Origin: a virus
Reading direction: 5' to 3' (one strand)
Length of the DNA: 23,549 nucleotides
Virus record (IMG/VR): IMGVR_UViG_3300007640_000247
Coordinates: 1-23,549 of that record
The notes under the pieces are model-generated. The model saw nothing but the letters and a program-made list of their open reading frames with translations. It made no database searches and was not told where the DNA came from. The translations under genes and the position numbers were made by a program. This document shows, in pieces, positions 20,601 to 23,549 of the stretch (position 1 is the first letter of the stretch; the number at the start of each line of letters is the position of its first letter).

Positions 20601-23549
20601 AGCCGACACGCTAGTGCAGAACTTGGAAGAGATACGGGCTGCCCTGCGCAGCGCATTGGTCGACTACGCCAATCAGCAGCAACTCCCAGCACGGCAGCTT
20701 GAGGCAGCGCGGGCGCGTGCCGAGGCGCAGGTTTCCTTGGACGCTGGGACGCGAGCAGCGCCCGAAGCGCAGCCAGTTACCGCCTCCAACAGGCGCCCTG
20801 ACACGTGGAAAGCCACGCCCGAAGACCGGCGCTTGGCGGAAGAGTATTTCGAGATCAACGGTATCTATCCGTACCTGAGCGAAGGCAACCGCGAGGTCAA
20901 GGTCGAAGGTGCGAGCTTCAGCGTCAAACGCGTTGGCAAATACGGTGACCACCCGGTGCTGGGTATCCCAGTCAATAAGAACGGAACGGTTACGGTGTAC
21001 TACCCCACCACGGCTGCCGACGCACGTCGCATTGCCCGCGATAAGACGCTAGCCGCCGCTGACGACAACAACCGAATCTATGTGACCAACGAATCGGCTG
21101 GATGGCGAGCCATGGAGGAGATGGGCAACATCCCCCAAGATACCGACGGCTCGGTGATCGCGCTACAAGTCAACCCAGACGACCTGCAAATCGACCGGGA
21201 GTACCCCGACGGTCGCAAAGACTTCTTCATCCCCACCAAAGAGGGTCAGTACTTTGACCAAAAGATGTCACGGCTTTGGGCGTTGCGTGCATCACGCCGC
21301 CAAGCCATCGATGAGGCTGTAACCAACCGGGTGCTAAAAGACCGCGTCGCTCAGACGCTGGCCGAGTACCTGGCCATGACACCCAAAGAGCAGCGTGCCG
21401 CCAGCTCGGCCGCCAAGCAACGTCTCGAAGAGCAGCACAACGTCACCACGCTGTTGGGTGAGAACGGCAAGCTGGAGAAGACTCGGGTCAACGATCTCGG
21501 GCTGACGTACGACGGCAACCCTGTGGCTAGCCTTGGGCTGGGCATGGCCTCAGCGCAGAAGATCAACAACCGCCTCTCGACCTGCCCCAATAGCGCGGCG
21601 TGCGAGGGGTTGTGCCTGGGCGATACCGCTGGACAAAACCGTCTATACGGTGGTGCGGCCACCCAGTCGGTTGCCGGCCGCTACGAGAAGCAAGACTTCC
21701 GGGCTGGCCCCCGCCTATCTCAGTACCTAAAAACCGAGGCATTTGTTGCCAGCACCGGTGAATTGACGATCCGGCTGCACGAAGAGATCAACCGCTTTGA
21801 AGAATGGTGCGAGGCGAACGGGTACCAGCCGGCAATCCGCCTCAACGTCACCAGCGACATCAGCCCAGACATCTGGCAGCCGCTTATCGAGGCGCACCCC
21901 AACGTCTATTTCTACGACTACACCAAGCTCAACAGCAAGCCGGTAGCCCCCAACCACCACCTTACCTACAGCTCGACTGGGGCATCCCAGATCATCGACG
22001 GCAAACTATTGGTCAACCCGCAGAGTAACTGGGACAAGATGGTGCGCAAACTCCAGGCCGGGTCCAACGTGGCCATGGCCTTCACCGACCGCAAGTCGAT
22101 GCCCAAATTCGTGGTGGACGCCAAGACCGGCGAGCAGTTTGAGGTGTGGGACGGCGATAACTACGACGCCCGTTTCCTCGACCCTGTCCGCGAGGATGGC
22201 CGTGGGCTAATCATCGGCCTCACGAATAAAGACAAAACCGGGCGTACCGAAGACGCCGCGGTCAGGAACGACGGGTTTTTCATTGATTACGTTCCAAAAC
22301 GTGACGGCGACACCGTCACCATTCCCGATCAGTCGCAGATCGGGGGTCGGCAAACGATCCCCATCGCTGCGTCAACCCGTCGCCCTGAATTCACCAGTGC
22401 CCTTACGAGTGGGCTTACTGCGGCAAAAACCAACAGCGCACCGGCATCGGCTTGGAAGCAGGTCATCAAGGGCATGGTCAACAAAGGGGCGGTCAAGGCT
22501 GAAGAGGTTGAGTGGTCGTCGATTAATGACTTCCTCGACCTGCAGCAAGGCAAGGTCACCAAACAAGAGCTGCTGGACTACGTTGCCAAGAACGGCGTCA
22601 AGGTCTATGTGACCGTGCTCGGGGATTCCGGACTCGACTTAGTCGGCGACCTTTATGTTGACCAAGTCCGTGATGGTGAATGGGCTATCTTCGATCAGCG
22701 CGATGAGCCAATTGGAGGCACATACGACAGCTTTTGGGCCGCGCAGGATGGGGCGGACGATATGGCTGCGAGCGACCCCACCCGGTACTCTAGCTACACC
22801 CTACCCGGCGGGAAGAACTACCGGGAGACGCTTCTCACCCTTCCCGAGGGCGAAGACATGCGGCGTGTCGACGGGATGATTTGGCGAATCAGCGACGACC
22901 TCGCCGACGATATTCTGGTTGACCTTTCAGCGGCCGGATTGGATCGATACGACTACGGTAGGGTTGAGACCACTGGCGGCGCTGCCAATATTGAGTTTAA
23001 AAATTTACCGGTGCAGGTGTGGGAGACCGTCCAACGGATTGGTCGTAGCTATGACCTCACCAGCGTCCACGTCCGAAAGCTCAAAGAGACTGGCACGAAC
23101 AACGATAAGGATGTTCGCTCACCCCACTGGGACCAAAGCAACGTCATCGCCCACATCCGCACGACCGAGCGAACTCAAGAAGATGGCGACGCCAAGATTC
23201 TGTTTGTTGAAGAACTCCAAAGCGACTGGGCGCAGAACGCGCGAAAGCGTGGTTTCAAAGACCAAATTGGTGGCCGGGTATTTAAGTCGGAAGAAGGCAT
23301 CACGCTGGACGTAGACCCTGACTCACCAATCAACCCCACCGACTCGACAACCTCGTTTGAATTTGAGCCAGACGATCCGTGGGCAGTGGAGTGGGCAGAT
23401 GGCACGTATTCCTACGGATTCACCAGCGAAGCTGAGGCTGAGCTTGCTGTGCGTAACCGTCAAGCAAATGCGGCCGAGCGTGGGCCATTCATCGGGACCA
23501 CGGACGCGTGGCTAAATTTGGCGCTCAAGCAAGTCATTAAGCAAGCGGT
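17665..23549 (+). CDS. Giant multi-domain polyvalent protein (3' end outside window)
   Basis: One open frame of 1,961 full codons with no stop, continuing past the edge. ATG 17665 abuts the previous TAA and has no clear Shine-Dalgarno, implying reinitiation. Visible parts: tandem 25-residue repeat (3-47); Gly-rich membrane-prone segment (173-215); Pro/Ala linker (about 440-475); Gln/Ala-rich helices; metallopeptidase-like domain with HELLH at 870-874 and IEELSAD at 913-919, the latter supplying the likely third zinc ligand (gluzincin pattern); possible ADP-ribosyltransferase-like segment (1105-1198); three-cysteine domain starting CPNSAACEGLC at 1307-1317 and including FYDYTK; LPD-like helix block (about 1603-1655); and FVEELQSDW at 1847-1855 opening another LPD-type domain that runs off the edge. 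This matches the phage 'polyvalent proteins' delivered with DNA. It may also serve as the large ejection protein. No function is proven. Confidence 0.88.
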   Translation, partial: MKYDLAGALAAGVSKRDIADYLAGNAYYDLDGARAAGVSDDDIIAFLMKPEEPSLMDRAKQGVADTATAGKLTFSQDPAEVARIVAEAERNSLPLTDTQRRMAAEIAPYQQQYQATKSKLPEDNVPGSWSPVSSQEEIAHVLSGASLLAKRISQFIENPNEAAGLVVQNLPNSAPGMVGTVAGGLIGGRLAGLPGAAGGSILGGWGGGTVVEAGAALRDQIVKEAQTRGIDPRNAEALTPLVQEKWGEFVKRARLKALGTAGTDAVLNTLTLGVAGAGERFIAKQFDDLTKATQAGRIAPDSAKKALDTLNDQVKGSRSIKGRLKRGAGVVVAEPFGEGVSEAAGQQLAYGEIDPLDVIDEAILGLGQGVAMASGRGALTRLAGVSDVQRTDQAMSAAREALKSATSAGEAVAAADTMAGSLDDILATTVQSDLTPAVTATLQPTPPRSAPAPVAAAAPEPQAELPTLQPVRPTLAQQQRAVDLDVQAGMQPTAFDTSNLQAQAQVARGEPLQPAGYIDLKPMGEREANQRAAVIRDQTAIAGGNALAIAVVPHPTTAGSFAIGLRELPDLRIEPPEVTPAQAQQRIEAAALTGQIAERQAEDAPRQIIVDQALRRVEARGGVASPAEAAIFAEAGVGTPYDRVDPTLAPPLTTDQRLTQATGISLDPPARLSNTGESTRVGRLEAANTQAQAEYQAQRAGTMAQADRLVAETAAASTINQAPALADVVQVLRIPGAQRTSAQVRAVQRARARLSPEDFALAERAATMPAGLTKAERDRIGGSIPTVQMSTTRSDGGTVDLNGVAHDYRIVSPRTGMSQLINQLARLFGKEVVYFQTATLPADGFVMPENNRQVFINADSAMSPLAVFGHELLHLLKRDNPVAYQAIEAVVMRRMSEGTMEAFRRDYGETANIEELSADLMGNAFSDPTFLADVFNEIAAMAPTEAQSIIARLAAAIQKAIRAARAIIDRMPPAARGFQADTLVQNLEEIRAALRSALVDYANQQQLPARQLEAARARAEAQVSLDAGTRAAPEAQPVTASNRRPDTWKATPEDRRLAEEYFEINGIYPYLSEGNREVKVEGASFSVKRVGKYGDHPVLGIPVNKNGTVTVYYPTTAADARRIARDKTLAAADDNNRIYVTNESAGWRAMEEMGNIPQDTDGSVIALQVNPDDLQIDREYPDGRKDFFIPTKEGQYFDQKMSRLWALRASRRQAIDEAVTNRVLKDRVAQTLAEYLAMTPKEQRAASSAAKQRLEEQHNVTTLLGENGKLEKTRVNDLGLTYDGNPVASLGLGMASAQKINNRLSTCPNSAACEGLCLGDTAGQNRLYGGAATQSVAGRYEKQDFRAGPRLSQYLKTEAFVASTGELTIRLHEEINRFEEWCEANGYQPAIRLNVTSDISPDIWQPLIEAHPNVYFYDYTKLNSKPVAPNHHLTYSSTGASQIIDGKLLVNPQSNWDKMVRKLQAGSNVAMAFTDRKSMPKFVVDAKTGEQFEVWDGDNYDARFLDPVREDGRGLIIGLTNKDKTGRTEDAAVRNDGFFIDYVPKRDGDTVTIPDQSQIGGRQTIPIAASTRRPEFTSALTSGLTAAKTNSAPASAWKQVIKGMVNKGAVKAEEVEWSSINDFLDLQQGKVTKQELLDYVAKNGVKVYVTVLGDSGLDLVGDLYVDQVRDGEWAIFDQRDEPIGGTYDSFWAAQDGADDMAASDPTRYSSYTLPGGKNYRETLLTLPEGEDMRRVDGMIWRISDDLADDILVDLSAAGLDRYDYGRVETTGGAANIEFKNLPVQVWETVQRIGRSYDLTSVHVRKLKETGTNNDKDVRSPHWDQSNVIAHIRTTERTQEDGDAKILFVEELQSDWAQNARKRGFKDQIGGRVFKSEEGITLDVDPDSPINPTDSTTSFEFEPDDPWAVEWADGTYSYGFTSEAEAELAVRNRQANAAERGPFIGTTDAWLNLALKQVIKQA
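17671..17805 (+). repeat. Two tandem copies of a 25-residue helical unit at the giant protein N-terminus
   Basis: Residues 3-22 (YDLAGALAAGVSKRDIADYL) and 28-47 (YDLDGARAAGVSDDDIIAFL) align with 11-12 identities over 20 positions, offset 25 residues. The shared core YDL-x-GA-x-AAGVS-x3-I is a helix-turn-helix-like unit seen at the ends of many large phage internal proteins. It may be a virion-docking or packaging tag; that is inference. Confidence 0.75.

Noticed and set aside
17665-23549. Giant frame as an N4-type virion RNA polymerase
   Set aside because: The N4-gp56 capsid protein made this worth checking, but I see no T7/N4 polymerase motifs in the visible 1,961 codons. Peptidase-like and LPD motifs dominate instead. 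The unseen 3' part could still differ.

Overview
This window is part of the late (virion and lysis) region of a tailed phage genome. It could equally be a prophage, since no integrase, repressor or attachment site is visible. Short-tailed (podovirus) morphology is inferred: there are adaptor/nozzle-type tail proteins and ejection-type internal proteins, but no tape measure, tail tube or sheath. The major capsid protein belongs to the N4-gp56 type. The lysis set (GH108-type muramidase without signal peptide, 3-TM holin family, small 2-TM protein) points to a Gram-negative host. Base composition is moderately GC-rich by eye (roughly 55-60% in most genes). The host cannot be fixed from this sequence; an aquatic proteobacterium is only a guess.

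Layout, + strand unless stated. (1) 1-2781, head: the tail end of an upstream gene (portal by position), a strong terminator, scaffold, major capsid protein, a 60-aa protein and a probable head-surface protein. Several of these genes are followed by hairpins. (2) 2806-3723: one AT-richer gene of unknown function on the MINUS strand, bounded by terminators. It looks like a moron inserted between head and tail genes. (3) 3862-12224, tail: a small conserved-looking protein, an adaptor, a large nozzle-type protein carrying two inserted beta-rich repeats, a repeat-built tail fibre, a small protein and a large beta-solenoid adhesin. Several are linked by ATGA overlaps. (4) 12226-14070, lysis region: membrane-anchored coiled-coil protein, 2-TM holin candidate, GH108 endolysin, 3-TM holin-family protein and a small basic Cys-containing protein. 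(5) 14074-17664, internal/ejection-type proteins, including a small GNAT-like protein. (6) 17665 to the window end: one uninterrupted frame of more than 1,960 codons that runs off the edge. It encodes a giant multi-domain 'polyvalent' protein. I can make out an N-terminal tandem repeat, a glycine-rich membrane-prone segment, an HELLH zinc-metallopeptidase-like domain, a possible ADP-ribosyltransferase-like segment, a three-cysteine domain with a TIM-barrel-like motif pattern, and LPD-type domains.

The genes would work together as follows. Scaffold and capsid protein build the head; the adaptor and nozzle close it; the fibre and adhesin bind the cell. The internal proteins plus the giant protein would probably enter the cell with the DNA, where the enzymatic domains could act on host targets before phage transcription starts; this last step is inference. 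The lysis genes release progeny. The longest stretch without a gene is 138 bases (3724-3861) and it contains two hairpins. No tRNA, CRISPR, insertion sequence or DGR was seen. The most interesting items are the giant protein, the minus-strand moron, and a 60-base, 28% GC coding patch inside the capsid gene.
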